DNA of 64,000 nt from Streptomyces sp. NBC_00091 (GCF_026343185.1 NZ_JAPEMA010000001.1:2170001-2234000), one strand, 5' to 3'. Numbered from the stretch's first letter, positions 40,232 to 49,297 are shown. Numbers and translations are program-made. The notes: generated by a model from the sequence alone, not told the origin.

Positions 40232-40615
40232 TCAGACGTCCAGCTGGTCGGCCACCGCGCGCAGCAGGCCGGCGATCTTCGTGCCGTGCACCTTGTCGGG
40301 GTAGCGACCGCGCTCCAGCATCGGGGTGATGTTCTCCAGCAGGGTCGTCAGGTCCTGCACGATCGAGGCGAGCTCGTCGGGCTTGCGGCGCTGCGCGGCC
40401 GCGACGGAGGGCGCCGGATCCAGCACCGTCACCGAAAGTGCCTGGTCACCGCGCTGTCCCGCGACGACGCCGAATTCGACCCGCTGGCCGGGCTTGAGCG
40501 CGTCGACCCCGGCCGGGAGCACCGACGAGTGCACGAAGACGTCGCCGCCGTCGTCACGGGAGAGAAAGCCGAAGCCCTTCTCGCTGTTGAACCACTTGAC
40601 CTTGCCGGTAGGCAC
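40232..40615 (-). CDS. Cold-shock domain protein with C-terminal helical extension
   Basis: 127 residues from GTG 40615. Residues 1-67 are a cold-shock domain with RNP1 KGFGFLSR (13-20) and RNP2-like DVFVHSSV (25-32); these bind single-stranded RNA or DNA. The remaining 55 residues are a helical extension (ASIVQDLTTLLENITPMLERGRYP) absent from 67-residue CspA proteins, found in a longer actinobacterial form. It may mediate dimerisation. The upstream region is AT-poor, with no obvious cold-box. Confidence 0.92.
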   Translation of the reverse strand: MPTGKVKWFNSEKGFGFLSRDDGGDVFVHSSVLPAGVDALKPGQRVEFGVVAGQRGDQALSVTVLDPAPSVAAAQRRKPDELASIVQDLTTLLENITPMLERGRYPDKVHGTKIAGLLRAVADQLDV

Positions 40616-40792
40616 GTCCGTCCTCTGTCCTTGTGCTCGTCGGGTCCGGTGGGCCGGGGTAAACGGCGCCGGATAGCAGTACAGCGGGTCCTCCGACCCG
40701 CCTCCTCCAGGCTAATGGTCCAGAAACCGGTGGCAAGACGTTCCCCGGTCCTTCCAGCTTCACCGCTTCGGCCAGGGAACTACCCTGGTGGG

Positions 40793-41047
40793 GTGACTGT
40801 TACTCCTCATCCCGACGAAGCGCGGCCCGGCGACGGCCTGGTCAAGGCCGGTGGCATCGTGTTCATCCTGGGCGCCGTGGCGACCCTGGCGACGATGGCC
40901 CCGCTGTTCCTGGACACCGACCCGTTCCCGCCGTACGCGTGGGCCGTGTGCATGCTGATGGGCGTCGGTTTCGCCATCTCGGCGGCGGGCGTGCTCCGCT
41001 CGGCCGCCGCGCAGCGCCGGGCGGCCCGGGCATCCCAGGCCGCCTGA
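40793..41047 (+). CDS. Small two-helix membrane protein
   Basis: 84 residues from GTG 40793. TACCCT at 40781-40786, 6 nt upstream, with no ribosome site, indicates a leaderless transcript. Two hydrophobic helices (about 19-40 and 50-67) are joined by LDTDPFPPYAW; the C-terminal tail is Ala/Arg-rich. Homologous small membrane proteins are widespread in Streptomyces; no function is known to me. Confidence 0.75.
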   Translation: MTVTPHPDEARPGDGLVKAGGIVFILGAVATLATMAPLFLDTDPFPPYAWAVCMLMGVGFAISAAGVLRSAAAQRRAARASQAA

Positions 41048-41081
41048 CGCTTCGTACGCGTACTCCTACGCGCTCCTCGTC

Positions 41082-41738
41082 TCAGACCTCGCGGGTACGG
41101 ACGTACTCCGCGAGCCACTCCGGCAGCGCGGTGAGGTCGGTCAGCACCACGTCCGCGCCGGCCTCGCGCAGCTCCGACTCCGGGCACGGGCCGGTCGGCA
41201 CCGCGACCGACAGCGCGCCGGCCGTCCGGGCGCCGCGTACGTCGCCGACGTGGTCGCCGACGTAGACCTGCGCCCCGTACTCGCGCAGCGCCCCGGCCTT
41301 GGCCTCCGCCCAGAGCCAGCCGATGACGGCGTCGGGCTCTATGCCCAGGTGCTCGAGGTGCTGGCGGGCGTTGGGTTCGTTCTTGGCCGTGACCACGATC
41401 GCCCGGCCGCCGAGGGCCTGGACGGCCTTGATCGCCTCGCGGGCGCCCGGCATCGCGGGCGTCACCGCGATGGCGTGGTCGGGGTACATCTCCCGGTAGA
41501 GGTCCCGCATCGCGGGGATCTCCTCCTCGGGGAACCAGTAGGCCAGTTCCTCTTCGAGCGGCGGCCCGAGGCGCGTGATGGCCTCGTCGGCGTCGATGTA
41601 GGCCCCGGTCTTGGCAGAAAGCGCCTGGTAGGCGGCCTTGATGCCGGGCCGGGAGTCGATGAGGGTCATGTCGAGGTCGAAGCCGACGGTCAGCTGCGAG
41701 ACCGGGGCGGCGGGCTGTGGGGGGATGCGGGAGGTCAT
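41082..41738 (-). CDS. HAD-family hydrolase (phosphoglycolate phosphatase-like)
   Basis: 218 residues from ATG 41738; a CACAAT box 8 nt before it may be a -10 for a leaderless mRNA. Motif I is FDLDMTLIDS (20-29, nucleophile Asp21, acid Asp23), motif II lies in AIVVTAKNEPNA (Thr), motif III is the Lys in WLWAEAKAGAL, and motif IV is YVGDHVGDVRGA. A helical cap follows motif I (subtype I), as in Gph. The physiological phosphate ester is unknown. The upstream side faces the repeat-rich 41.9-42.5 kb region. Confidence 0.9.
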   Translation of the reverse strand: MTSRIPPQPAAPVSQLTVGFDLDMTLIDSRPGIKAAYQALSAKTGAYIDADEAITRLGPPLEEELAYWFPEEEIPAMRDLYREMYPDHAIAVTPAMPGAREAIKAVQALGGRAIVVTAKNEPNARQHLEHLGIEPDAVIGWLWAEAKAGALREYGAQVYVGDHVGDVRGARTAGALSVAVPTGPCPESELREAGADVVLTDLTALPEWLAEYVRTREV

Positions 41739-41934
41739 AGCGCCATTGTGCCGAGGCTCCACCGCCGTGAGGGAACGTAAGCGGAGGTTGGCTTATCGGA
41801 TGCCGATATTTGGCGGAATGTCACCAATTGTTAACGCACCCTTCGCGCAGCGGGGGCGGCGGGGGCGGGGGCGGGCCGGGACCTGACAGCCGGCCGGGGC
41901 CGGGGGTGGGCAGCCGACCTCGGACCTGATCAGA

Positions 41935-42212
41935 GACGGTTTGGGGGTTTCCCGTCAGTCCCATCGTCCTTCCGTGTCGGGCCGGCCCGTCAAGGGCGCT
42001 CCTTCGTCGCGTCGCTTCGCGATGGCCTTCGGCCACCCTTGACCGACCGCCCCGCCCCGGAAAGCCGAAAGACTGCCGAGAACCCCCCAAAAGAACGGTC
42101 ACGGGGCAAGAGCAGGAGGAGCGGGTCCGTCAGCGATGAGGCGAGGGGCCGGGCCCTGCCACGCCGGGCATCCGGGCCAGTCCAGCCCTGGCCCAGGGCC
42201 GGGGGCCCGGGG
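41935..42212 (-). repeat. Repeat module B (reverse)
   Basis: Second copy of the module found at 6111. The 55-nt cloverleaf-like core (41989-42043) is base-for-base identical to the other two. It is joined directly to a module A array on its right. Confidence 0.85.
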
Positions 42213-42297
42213 GCGCGCCAGATCGCTACGCGCTTCTCATATCTCAGCGTCCGGCGGCCGTCTGGTGCTGATCCCTGCACCAAACGGTGATCAGGGC
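42213..42297 (-). repeat. Repeat module A (reverse), array unit 1
   Basis: CGCGCCAGATCGCTACGCGC, CTCAGCGTCCGGCGG and CACCAAACGGTG. The stem partner ACGCGC/GCGCGC carries one change. Confidence 0.85.
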
Positions 42298-42315
42298 GGC
42301 GGGAGGAGCGCATGG

Positions 42316-42398
42316 GCGCGTCAGATCGCTACGCGCTTCTCAGATCTCAGCGTCCGGCGGCCGTCTTGGGCTGATCCCTGCACCAAATGGTGATCAGG
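42316..42398 (-). repeat. Repeat module A (reverse), array unit 2
   Basis: Same order of blocks as unit 1, with CACCAAATGGTGATCAGGG at its right edge. The two units are separated by an 18-bp spacer that also separates the pair at 5929 and 6031 (GGGCGGCGGGAGGAGCGCAT-like). Confidence 0.85.
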
Positions 42399-42402
42399 GT
42401 GA

Positions 42403-42505
42403 GGCGGGAAGCGAGGAGGCGCGTCAGATCGCTACGCGCTTCTCGTATCTCAGCGGCTGGCCGCCGTCTGGGGCTGATAGGAGCACCAGACGGCGGCCGG
42501 ATCGC
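42403..42505 (-). repeat. Repeat module A (reverse), array unit 3, with 13-bp hairpin
   Basis: Differs from 4855-4957 at one position in 103. It contains the GGCCGCCGTCTGG / CCAGACGGCGGCC hairpin and ends 13 bp beyond the glycosyltransferase stop. Confidence 0.88.
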
Positions 42506-42518
42506 GGACATCACATGG

Positions 42519-43733
42519 CTATGCGTCGAGCAGGAGCTTTGCGGCCACTGTTGCCCCGTCAGTGCGGAACGTGGCGGCCACGGCGGTGGCCCGGGCACGG
42601 GTCTCCGGGGTCAGGGCCGTCTTGAGAGCGGCCGACAGGGACTCGAAGGTCGGAGTCGGGCCGTCGTGTGCCGCGCCGATACCCAGGGCGGCCACGCGAC
42701 CGGCGAAGTACGGCTGGTCTCCTCCCTGGGGCACCACCACCTGGGGCGCGCCGGCCCAGGTGGCCGTCGTCGTGGTGCCCGCGCCGCCGTGGTGCACGAC
42801 GGCGGCGACCCGGCGGAAGAGTGCCTGGTGATTGGCCTCGCCGACGACGAAGCAGTCGTCCTGGTCGTCGATCAGGGCCAGCTCGGCCCAACCGCGGGAG
42901 ACGACGGCGCGGCGTCCCTGCGCACGGATGGCCTCGATGGCTGCCCGGGCGACATCCTCTGGATCGCGCATGGGAATGCTGCCGAACCCCACGTAGACCG
43001 GCGGTGTGCCGGCGTCCAGGAACGCCGTCAACTCTGCCGGGAGGGGGCGTTCGTCCGGCAGGACCCACGCGCCCGTCTGCACCACCTCGAGGGCCGCCGG
43101 CTGCTGCCAAGGGGCCAGGACCGGGTCCGTGGCCAACCACGGCCGGTCGGTGAAGACGTGGTCGCGGACGTTGTCCAATGCCGGAAGGCCGATGGACGCC
43201 CGGTGGGTGTTGATGGCCTCGCCGAACACCTCTTGTGCGTCCTGGGCGTCCCGGTCCCACAGCACCTGGTTGTCGGTCACCTCCGGCGGGAGCGGCCGGC
43301 CCGGCCGCGGGATCGGCGGGTGGTGCGGCGACGGCAGGCTCACCGGCTGGTAACTCGCGTACACGTAGCGAATGCCCAGCTTCTCGGCCACCGCCTGCAC
43401 ACCGGCCACGGCCGGCACCAGGCCGGTCGCCATCAGCACGTCACACCCCTCGGCAGCCGCGGCGGTGACGTTGTCATAGAACGCGGCGACCAACTCGGCC
43501 GCGCGCCGCGGCACACCTCCCGGCGACGGCGGCGTCTTCCCGGTCACCAAGTCGCGTACCGACATGCCGGTCGGCACCATCTCCACCCCGACCTCGGCCA
43601 ACCGCTTCGCGAACTCCTCGTCCGGCGGCGCACAGACCCGCACCTCCGCACCAAGTCCCCGCAGCCTCACCGCAAGTCCCACCAGCGGTTCCACGCCCCC
43701 GCGCGAGTCATAGCCCGACAGCACAACACGCAT
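42519..43733 (-). CDS. GT1-family glycosyltransferase (macrolide/glycopeptide GT-like)
   Basis: 404 residues from ATG 43733, with GGGAGT upstream; the longer frame runs into repeat DNA. GT-B fold: an acceptor-binding N-terminal half starting VVLSGYDSRGGVEPLVGLA and a donor-binding half with YVGFGSIPM (about 263) and the GT1 signature HHGGAGTTTTATWAGAP (about 318-334) followed by VVPQGGDQPYFAGRV. It is closest to glycosyltransferases of glycopeptide and glycolipid tailoring (GtfB-like) and would transfer a sugar from a nucleotide donor to a natural product or drug. No biosynthetic cluster surrounds it; instead it is bracketed by inverted repeat arrays, suggesting it is an inserted cassette. 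Confidence 0.9.
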   Translation of the reverse strand: MRVVLSGYDSRGGVEPLVGLAVRLRGLGAEVRVCAPPDEEFAKRLAEVGVEMVPTGMSVRDLVTGKTPPSPGGVPRRAAELVAAFYDNVTAAAAEGCDVLMATGLVPAVAGVQAVAEKLGIRYVYASYQPVSLPSPHHPPIPRPGRPLPPEVTDNQVLWDRDAQDAQEVFGEAINTHRASIGLPALDNVRDHVFTDRPWLATDPVLAPWQQPAALEVVQTGAWVLPDERPLPAELTAFLDAGTPPVYVGFGSIPMRDPEDVARAAIEAIRAQGRRAVVSRGWAELALIDDQDDCFVVGEANHQALFRRVAAVVHHGGAGTTTTATWAGAPQVVVPQGGDQPYFAGRVAALGIGAAHDGPTPTFESLSAALKTALTPETRARATAVAATFRTDGATVAAKLLLDA

Positions 43734-43870
43734 TCCGTGACTCCCATTTCCCCAGGTCCTGGCGTTAGGCCGCTGATTCTGCGGCACGGACGGGGCCTTG
43801 CCGCAAGCCCCCCGGTGCGCTATACGTTGAGAGTGGAAAGGCGTGGGTACTCCCCTTTCCCCGCAACCCT

Positions 43871-43950
43871 GTTCACCCTCTGGTGCGGCTATCAGCCCCA
43901 GACAGCCGCCAGACGCTGAGATACGAGAAGCGCGTAGCGATCTGACGCGC
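43871..43950 (+). repeat. Repeat module A (forward), array unit 1
   Basis: CACCCTCTGGTGCGGCTATC, CCCAGACAGCCGCCAGACGC and the GCGCGT/ACGCGC stem-loop. It lies 137 bp upstream of the glycosyltransferase start. Confidence 0.85.
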
Positions 43951-43974
43951 CTCCTCGCTTCCCGCCTCACCCTG

Positions 43975-44053
43975 ATCACCATTTGGTGCAGGGATCAGCC
44001 CCAGACGGCGGCTGGCCGCTGAGATATGAGAAGCGCGTAGCGATCTGCCGCGC
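43975..44053 (+). repeat. Repeat module A (forward), array unit 2, joined to module B
   Basis: CACCATTTGGTGCAGGGATC then GACGGCGGCTGGCCGCTGAG and GAGAAGCGCGTAGCGATCTG. It abuts module B. Confidence 0.85.
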
Positions 44054-44329
44054 CCCCGGGCCCCCGGCCCTGGGCCATCCCTGCACGGGCCCGGATGCCC
44101 GGCGTGGCAAGGCCCGGCCCCTCGCCTCATCGCTGACGGACCCGCTCCTCCTGCTCCTGCCCCGTGACCGTTCCTTTGGGGGGTTCTCGGCAGTCTTTCG
44201 GCTTTCCGGGGCGGGTCGGTCTGTCAAGGGTGGCCGAAGGCCATCGCGAAGCGACGCGACGAAGGAGCGCCCTTGACGGGCCGGCACGACACGGAAGGAC
44301 GATGGGACTGACGGGAACCCCCCAAACCA
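44054..44329 (+). repeat. Repeat module B (forward), third copy
   Basis: Core at 44223-44277 is identical to the other two copies. The flanks differ at scattered positions, for instance within the GACCGTTCCTTTGGGGGG stretch. Confidence 0.85.
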
Positions 44330-44388
44330 GCCCTGACACCGCCCAGCCGAAACCCCGCCCACCCCCGACCCCGCCCCCCGAAGCCCCC

Positions 44389-45363
44389 CTACCGCCGCCG
44401 CGACCGCCAGCCCAGGTAGGCCGCCACCATGGCCCCCGCCGTGCGGGCCAGGGTGGGCCAGAGGGACTGGAAGGCGGGGCCCACCTGGTCGCCCGGGAGG
44501 GGGTCGCCCCAGCGGCCGGTGCTGCGGCCCCAGAGCCAGAGCATCGCCAGGGTGAAGACCGCTGCGGGCAGCCCGAGGATCACCCACTTGCGCTCCCGGG
44601 GCCCGAGCACGCGGGAGGCGTACGCCACCAGCGCGCCGGCGCCGAGCAGTGGCCAGTACCCGGTGAGCGCCCCCGCGAGGAGCAGCGCCGCCGCCAGCAG
44701 GAGGAACGGGTGCGGGCGCGGGCGGGGTTGCCGCGCTGGGGCGGGTGGTGCCTCGGGGGCGGCGGCCTTCTTCCGCTCGCGCCGGTCGCGCAGGAACCGT
44801 ACGAGGCCCCCTGGCGCGGGGGGCCCGGCGGGCGGGGTGTCGGCCGCCTCCTTCGCCGCCTTCTCCGCCTTCGCCTCCTCCGGGTCGCGGAAGAGGTCCG
44901 GGATCTCGATGCCGCCGGCGAAGCCCTCCACCTGGGGCCCCGCCCCGGAAGCGCCTGGGGCCAGGCTCCACCAGTCGGGTTCGGCTCCGGCGGAGTCGCC
45001 GAGTTCGTCGAGCCCGGCCAGGTGCGGCGGCACGTTCTGCGGGGGCGTGCTCCCCGGCGGCGTGCTCCCCGGCGCCGTGCTCGGCGTGCTGCCCCGCTGT
45101 GCCGGGACCCCCGGCGCCGGGGCGGGCGCGGCGCGGGCGGAGCGCACGGTGTCGAGGACCTCCTCCGGCGTGCCGATCCGCTCCAGGATGCTCCGTACGG
45201 CCGCCGGCGTGTCCGGTTCGAATTTGGCGCGCCGCCGGTCGATCTCGTCCCGCAGCCCCGACACCAGCCGCATCCGGTCCCCGGACGACAGCTGCCGCCG
45301 CTGCGCCAAGTCCCCGACGCGGCTCAGATATTCGTAGACCAGATGGTCGCTCTCGATCCCCAC
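44389..45363 (-). CDS. Membrane protein with N-terminal HAAS-like helical domain
   Basis: 324 residues from GTG 45363; TACCGT about 10 nt upstream and no ribosome site point to a leaderless mRNA. Residues 3-65 (HLVYEYLSRVGDL, MRLVSGLRDEIDRRRA, ILERIGTPEEVLDTV) have the HAAS pattern: short helices ending in the GTPEEVA-like turn, usually found with PadR-type regulators. A disordered Pro/Gly/Ser linker of about 130 residues follows, then four transmembrane helices in the last 110 residues. Probably a sensor or scaffold. The divergent gene begins 111 bp away. Confidence 0.75.
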   Translation of the reverse strand: MGIESDHLVYEYLSRVGDLAQRRQLSSGDRMRLVSGLRDEIDRRRAKFEPDTPAAVRSILERIGTPEEVLDTVRSARAAPAPAPGVPAQRGSTPSTAPGSTPPGSTPPQNVPPHLAGLDELGDSAGAEPDWWSLAPGASGAGPQVEGFAGGIEIPDLFRDPEEAKAEKAAKEAADTPPAGPPAPGGLVRFLRDRRERKKAAAPEAPPAPARQPRPRPHPFLLLAAALLLAGALTGYWPLLGAGALVAYASRVLGPRERKWVILGLPAAVFTLAMLWLWGRSTGRWGDPLPGDQVGPAFQSLWPTLARTAGAMVAAYLGWRSRRR

Positions 45364-45474
45364 GCCCCCGACGGTAGCGCGTGCGTCCGTGGAGCGGCCG
45401 ACGGCGCAGCGGATACCGTTGGCCGGATGGGGACCGGCCGACGGACCGGCCGACGTGACCAGGAGGCGACCAAC

Positions 45475-47901
45475 GTGCCCGAGGCAAGTACCGCTGCGGC
45501 GAACGCCCCGCGCTCCCTCGCCGAGGCGCTCCGCGCCCGCGACGACGTGGCGCTCGCCGCCCTGCTGCACGCCCGCCCCGATCTGCTGAACCCGGTGCCC
45601 GGCGACGTCACCCAGCTGGCCACCCGGGCCGGCACCCGGGCCTCCGTCGTGCGCGCCCTGGACCGCCTGGACCGGTTCGCGCTCCAGACGGCGGAGGCCC
45701 TCGCGGTGGCCCCGGACCCGTGCCCGTACCCGGTGCTGGAGTCGCTGCTCACCGGCGCCGGCGGTGAGGACGAGGCCGCCCGCGCCACCCTCCCCCGGGC
45801 CCTGGGGACCCTGCGCGACCAGGCCCTGGTGTGGGGGGACGACGAGCGGCTGCGGCTGGTCCGCACCGCCCGGGAGCTGCTCGCCCCCTCCCCGCAGCGG
45901 CCGTCGCCGACCGGGCTGGGGCCCACCGTCGCGGAGGCCACCGCGGGGATGTCGCCGACCCGGATCCAGGAGATCGTCGCAGCGGCCGGGCTGCCCGCCA
46001 CCCATGACCCGGTGTCCGCCGTGACGGCCCTGACCTCCCTGTTCACCGACCCGGAGCGGATGTCGGCGCTGCTGGACGAGGCCCCGGCGGAGGCGCACCA
46101 GGTGCTGGGGCGGCTCGTGTGGGGGCCGCCGTACGGGGAGGTCACCCCGAATCCGACGCCGCCGGTGCGCTGGCTGCGCGACCGGGGGCTGCTGCTGCCG
46201 GCTTCGCCGCGGACGGTCGTCCTGCCCCGGGAGGTGGCCCTGCACCTGCGCGGCGGGCTCGCGCACCGGCAGACGGCGCCGCTCGCGCCGCCGGTGGGCG
46301 TACACCGCGAGCACCGTCCACAGCTTGTGGACGCGAACGCGGCCGGGCAGGCGCTGGCCGCGCTGGCCACCGTCGAGGAGCTGGTGAAGTCCTGGGAGCA
46401 CGCGGGTCCGCCCGTGCTGCGGGCGGGCGGGCTGGCCGTACGGGACCTCAAGCGGACCGCGGCCGCGCTCGACACGACCGAGCAGGCGACCGCGTTCTGG
46501 ATGGAGCTCGGCTACGCGGCGGGGCTGCTGGCCAGTGACGGGGAGGTCGACGAGCGGTACGCGCCGACCCCCTCCTTCGACGACTGGTGCGAACTGCCGC
46601 CCGCCGAGCGGTGGTCGGTGCTGGCGGCGGCCTGGCTGCCGGCCACCCGCACGTGCGGGCTGGTCGGCGAGCAGGACGCGAAGGGCCGCACCCTGTCGGC
46701 GCTCGGCCCCGACCTGGACCGTTCCGCCGCGCCCGAGGTGCGGCGCCGGGTGCTGGACCTGATCGCCGAGCTGCCCGAGGGCGGGGCGCCCGAACCGGAG
46801 GCGGTCCTCGAGCGGCTGGCGTGGGAGCGGCCGGTGCGCGGTACGAGCGACCTGCGGGCCCGGCTCGCGCACTGGGCCCTGCACGAGGCCGAGGTGCTGG
46901 GCGTCACCGGCCGGGGCGCGATCAGCGCCTTCGGCCGCGCCCTGCTGGAGCACCGCGATCCGGCGCCGCTGCTGGCCCCGCTGCTGCCGGAGCCGGTGGA
47001 CCACGTCCTGCTCCAGGCCGACCTGACGGCGGTGGCCCCCGGGCCGCTGCGCCGCCCGCTCGCGGACGTCCTGGCGGTACTCGCGGACGTGGAGTCCAAG
47101 GGCGGGGCCACGGTGTACCGGTTCACGCCGGGCTCGGTGCGCCGCGCCCTCGATTCCGGGCACGCCGCCTCCGACCTGCACGCCTTCCTCACCGAGCACA
47201 GCCGTACGCCGGTGCCGCAGCCGCTCGCGTACCTCATCGACGACGTGGCCCGGCGGCACGGGCACCTGCGGGTCGGCGCGGCGTCCTCGTACGTGCGCTG
47301 CGACGACGACGCGATGCTGGGCGAGATCCTGGCCGACAAGCGTTCGGCGGGGCTGGGGCTGCGCCGCCTCGCCCCGACCGTCCTGGCCGCCCAGGCCGAA
47401 CCCGCCGCCCTCCTCGACGGGTTGCGGGCGATGGGGTACGCGCCGGCCGCGGAGTCCCGTACCGGGGACGTGGTGGTGGCGCGGGCCGACGCGCACCGCG
47501 CCCCGGCGCGTTCGGCGCCGGTGCCGGTGCCGGACGGGCCGCCGATGCCGGACGCCACGCTGCTGGGCGCGGCGGTACGGGCGATCCGTGCGGGCGACCT
47601 GGCGGCGACGGCGGTCCGCAAGGAGCCGGCCGCCGCCTCCCCGTCGGCGGGGGTCCCGGGCGAGCTGCCGCGCACGAGCGCGGCGGAGACCCTGGCCACG
47701 GTGCAGGCGGCGGCGCTGACGGGGTCGGCGGTGTGGATCGGGTACGTGAACGCCGACGGGGCGGCGAGCCAGCGGGTCATCGCCCCGGTACGGGTGGAGG
47801 GCGGCTTCGTCACCGGCTACGACCACACGGCGGACGAGGTCCGCACGTACGCCCTCCACCGCATCACGGGCGTGGCGGAACTGGCGGAAGACCACCTCTA
47901 G
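45475..47901 (+). CDS. Helicase_C_3 / XPB-associated protein with WYL-like C-terminus
   Basis: 808 residues from GTG 45475, with AGGAGG 8 bp upstream. No Walker A is present, so it is not itself a helicase. The N-terminal half contains winged-helix-like segments (DVTQLATRAGTRASVVRALD; ALQTAEALAVAPDP). Around 480-660 is the Helicase_C_3 region (VDHVLLQADLTAVAPGPL, YRFTPGSVRRALDSGHAASD, LGLRRLAPTVLAAQAEP), shared with the XPB accessory domain. The last 60 residues (VWIGYVNADGAASQRVIAPV, EVRTYALHRITGVAEL) look like a WYL ligand-binding domain. Such proteins neighbour XPB in mycobacteria, and XPB lies 1.8 kb away here, so a role in DNA repair or transcription is inferred. Confidence 0.85.
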   Translation: MPEASTAAANAPRSLAEALRARDDVALAALLHARPDLLNPVPGDVTQLATRAGTRASVVRALDRLDRFALQTAEALAVAPDPCPYPVLESLLTGAGGEDEAARATLPRALGTLRDQALVWGDDERLRLVRTARELLAPSPQRPSPTGLGPTVAEATAGMSPTRIQEIVAAAGLPATHDPVSAVTALTSLFTDPERMSALLDEAPAEAHQVLGRLVWGPPYGEVTPNPTPPVRWLRDRGLLLPASPRTVVLPREVALHLRGGLAHRQTAPLAPPVGVHREHRPQLVDANAAGQALAALATVEELVKSWEHAGPPVLRAGGLAVRDLKRTAAALDTTEQATAFWMELGYAAGLLASDGEVDERYAPTPSFDDWCELPPAERWSVLAAAWLPATRTCGLVGEQDAKGRTLSALGPDLDRSAAPEVRRRVLDLIAELPEGGAPEPEAVLERLAWERPVRGTSDLRARLAHWALHEAEVLGVTGRGAISAFGRALLEHRDPAPLLAPLLPEPVDHVLLQADLTAVAPGPLRRPLADVLAVLADVESKGGATVYRFTPGSVRRALDSGHAASDLHAFLTEHSRTPVPQPLAYLIDDVARRHGHLRVGAASSYVRCDDDAMLGEILADKRSAGLGLRRLAPTVLAAQAEPAALLDGLRAMGYAPAAESRTGDVVVARADAHRAPARSAPVPVPDGPPMPDATLLGAAVRAIRAGDLAATAVRKEPAAASPSAGVPGELPRTSAAETLATVQAAALTGSAVWIGYVNADGAASQRVIAPVRVEGGFVTGYDHTADEVRTYALHRITGVAELAEDHL

Positions 47902-47984
47902 CCGGACTCCACCGCACCATCCGGGCTCCGCCCCGCCATTACAGCCCGGGAACGCCCCACCCTCCCGGCCCCGCCGCACCCCTA

Positions 47985-48030
47985 CAGCCCCGCCGGCGTT
48001 TGAGGCGCGGGGCCCGGGGCAGCGCCCCGG
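47985..48030 (+). repeat. REP-like repeat, copy 3
   Basis: CAGCCCCGCCGGCGTTTGAG, then CCCGGGGC AGC GCCCCGG hairpin arms; located after the Helicase_C_3 gene. Confidence 0.85.
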
Positions 48031-48128
48031 CAACGGCGCCGCGCCGTCCCGGACCCACCGGCGGAGTCCACCGCCCCCGCGGCGAAAACCCCTGGCGAGC
48101 GGCGCATGCCACCCCGCACGCTGGGCGC

Positions 48129-48719
48129 ATGCCAGACGTACCCCTCCGCCAGATCCGCGCCGCGCACACCGACACCACCGTCACCGTCTACCAGGCCTAC
48201 GCCCCCCACCTGGGGGAACCGGCGGCCCGCGACGGCCGCTTCCCTCCCGCCTGGAAGCGCGAGCGCATGACGTGGATCAAGCCGTCGTTCCTGTGGATGA
48301 TGTACCGCTGCGGCTGGGCCACGAAGGCCGACCAGGAGACGGTGCTGGCGGTCGAGATCACCCGCGCCGGCTTCGACCGGGCCCTGGCCGGGGCCTGCCT
48401 GTCGCACTACGTCCCCACCGTGCACGCGGACCGCGCGGCGTGGCAGGAGTCGGTGCGGACGACGTCGGCCCGGGTCCAGTGGGACCCGGAGCGCGACCTC
48501 CACCTCAACCCGCTGCCGCACCGCGCGCTCCAGCTGGGCCTGTCCGGCCCCTCCTCCCGCGCGTACGCCGACGAGTGGACGGTCTCCATCCGCGACGTCA
48601 CCCCGCTGGCCCGGGAGATCCACGGCCTCCTCCGCGCCGGCGAAACCGACGCCGCCCGCGCCCTGCTCCCCGTCGAAACCCCCTACCCGGCCGGGCCGCT
48701 GCCCCACTTGGAGGCGTAG
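48129..48719 (+). CDS. DUF4291 family protein
   Basis: 196 residues from ATG 48129. Clear DUF4291 features: IRAAHTDTTVTVYQAYAPHL (about 9-28), RMTWIKPSFLWMMYRCGWATKADQE (about 46-70, the family signature) and VQWDPERDLHLNPLPHRALQLGL (about 117-139). The fold and activity are not known to me. No membrane segment is seen. It lies between the Helicase_C_3 gene and a DoxX gene, with no evident functional tie. Confidence 0.88.
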   Translation: MPDVPLRQIRAAHTDTTVTVYQAYAPHLGEPAARDGRFPPAWKRERMTWIKPSFLWMMYRCGWATKADQETVLAVEITRAGFDRALAGACLSHYVPTVHADRAAWQESVRTTSARVQWDPERDLHLNPLPHRALQLGLSGPSSRAYADEWTVSIRDVTPLAREIHGLLRAGETDAARALLPVETPYPAGPLPHLEA

Positions 48720-48754
48720 CCGTCGGTCCCGTCGGTCCCCTCAGTCCGGTCCGG

Positions 48755-49297
48755 TCAGTCCCGCATGAGCAGAACGACGAGTCCCGCCACGCCTCCCAGC
48801 GCCACTGCGAGCAGGGAGTAGCGGGGCCGCGACTCGCGCAGCACCGGGAGGACGTGGTCGACGGAGCAGCGGCCCGGCCCGGTGAGGGTGAGGGCGAGGA
48901 CCCCGGCGAAGAGCACCACTTCGAGTTCCACACCCTTGGGCGGGAAATAGGCGCTCAGCCCCCGGATGCCGAGGACGTTGATGAAGGTGCCGATCATGGC
49001 GGCACCGGCGAGCGGGGTGAGCAGGCCGAGGGCCAGGCCCAGGCCGCCGAGGGTCTCGGCGAGGCCGGCGATGACGGCCATGGCATCCCCGGCGGGATAG
49101 CCGGCCATCGAGAAGCCCTTGCCGGTCGCGGTGAGGCCGGGGCCGCCGAACCAGCCGAAGAGCTTCATCGTGCCGTGGCCGGCCATGCTGAGGCCGACGA
49201 CGAGCCGGAGCACGAGCAGGCCGGTGTCGCGGGTGGCGGTGGTGGCAGGAGCCGAGGAGGCGCGAAAGAGTTCGCGGTCCCGTCCTTCATGCGTCAT
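48755..49297 (-). CDS. DoxX family membrane protein
   Basis: 180 residues from ATG 49297. The frame continues 100 codons upstream, but that part belongs to a GNAT remnant (see 49430-49649) and is not the DoxX N-terminus. Four or five transmembrane helices; GLLVLRLVVGLSMAGHGTMKLFGWFGG (about 26-52) and FSMAGYPAGDAMAVIAGLAETLGGL are the family signature. DoxX proteins have been linked to redox stress and quinone reduction. The gene is convergent with DUF4291. Confidence 0.88.
   Translation of the reverse strand: MTHEGRDRELFRASSAPATTATRDTGLLVLRLVVGLSMAGHGTMKLFGWFGGPGLTATGKGFSMAGYPAGDAMAVIAGLAETLGGLGLALGLLTPLAGAAMIGTFINVLGIRGLSAYFPPKGVELEVVLFAGVLALTLTGPGRCSVDHVLPVLRESRPRYSLLAVALGGVAGLVVLLMRD

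Noticed and set aside
41935..44329. CRISPR array in the repeat region
   Set aside because: Units are 80-280 bp, in both orientations, with hairpins and no short unique spacers; no cas genes nearby.
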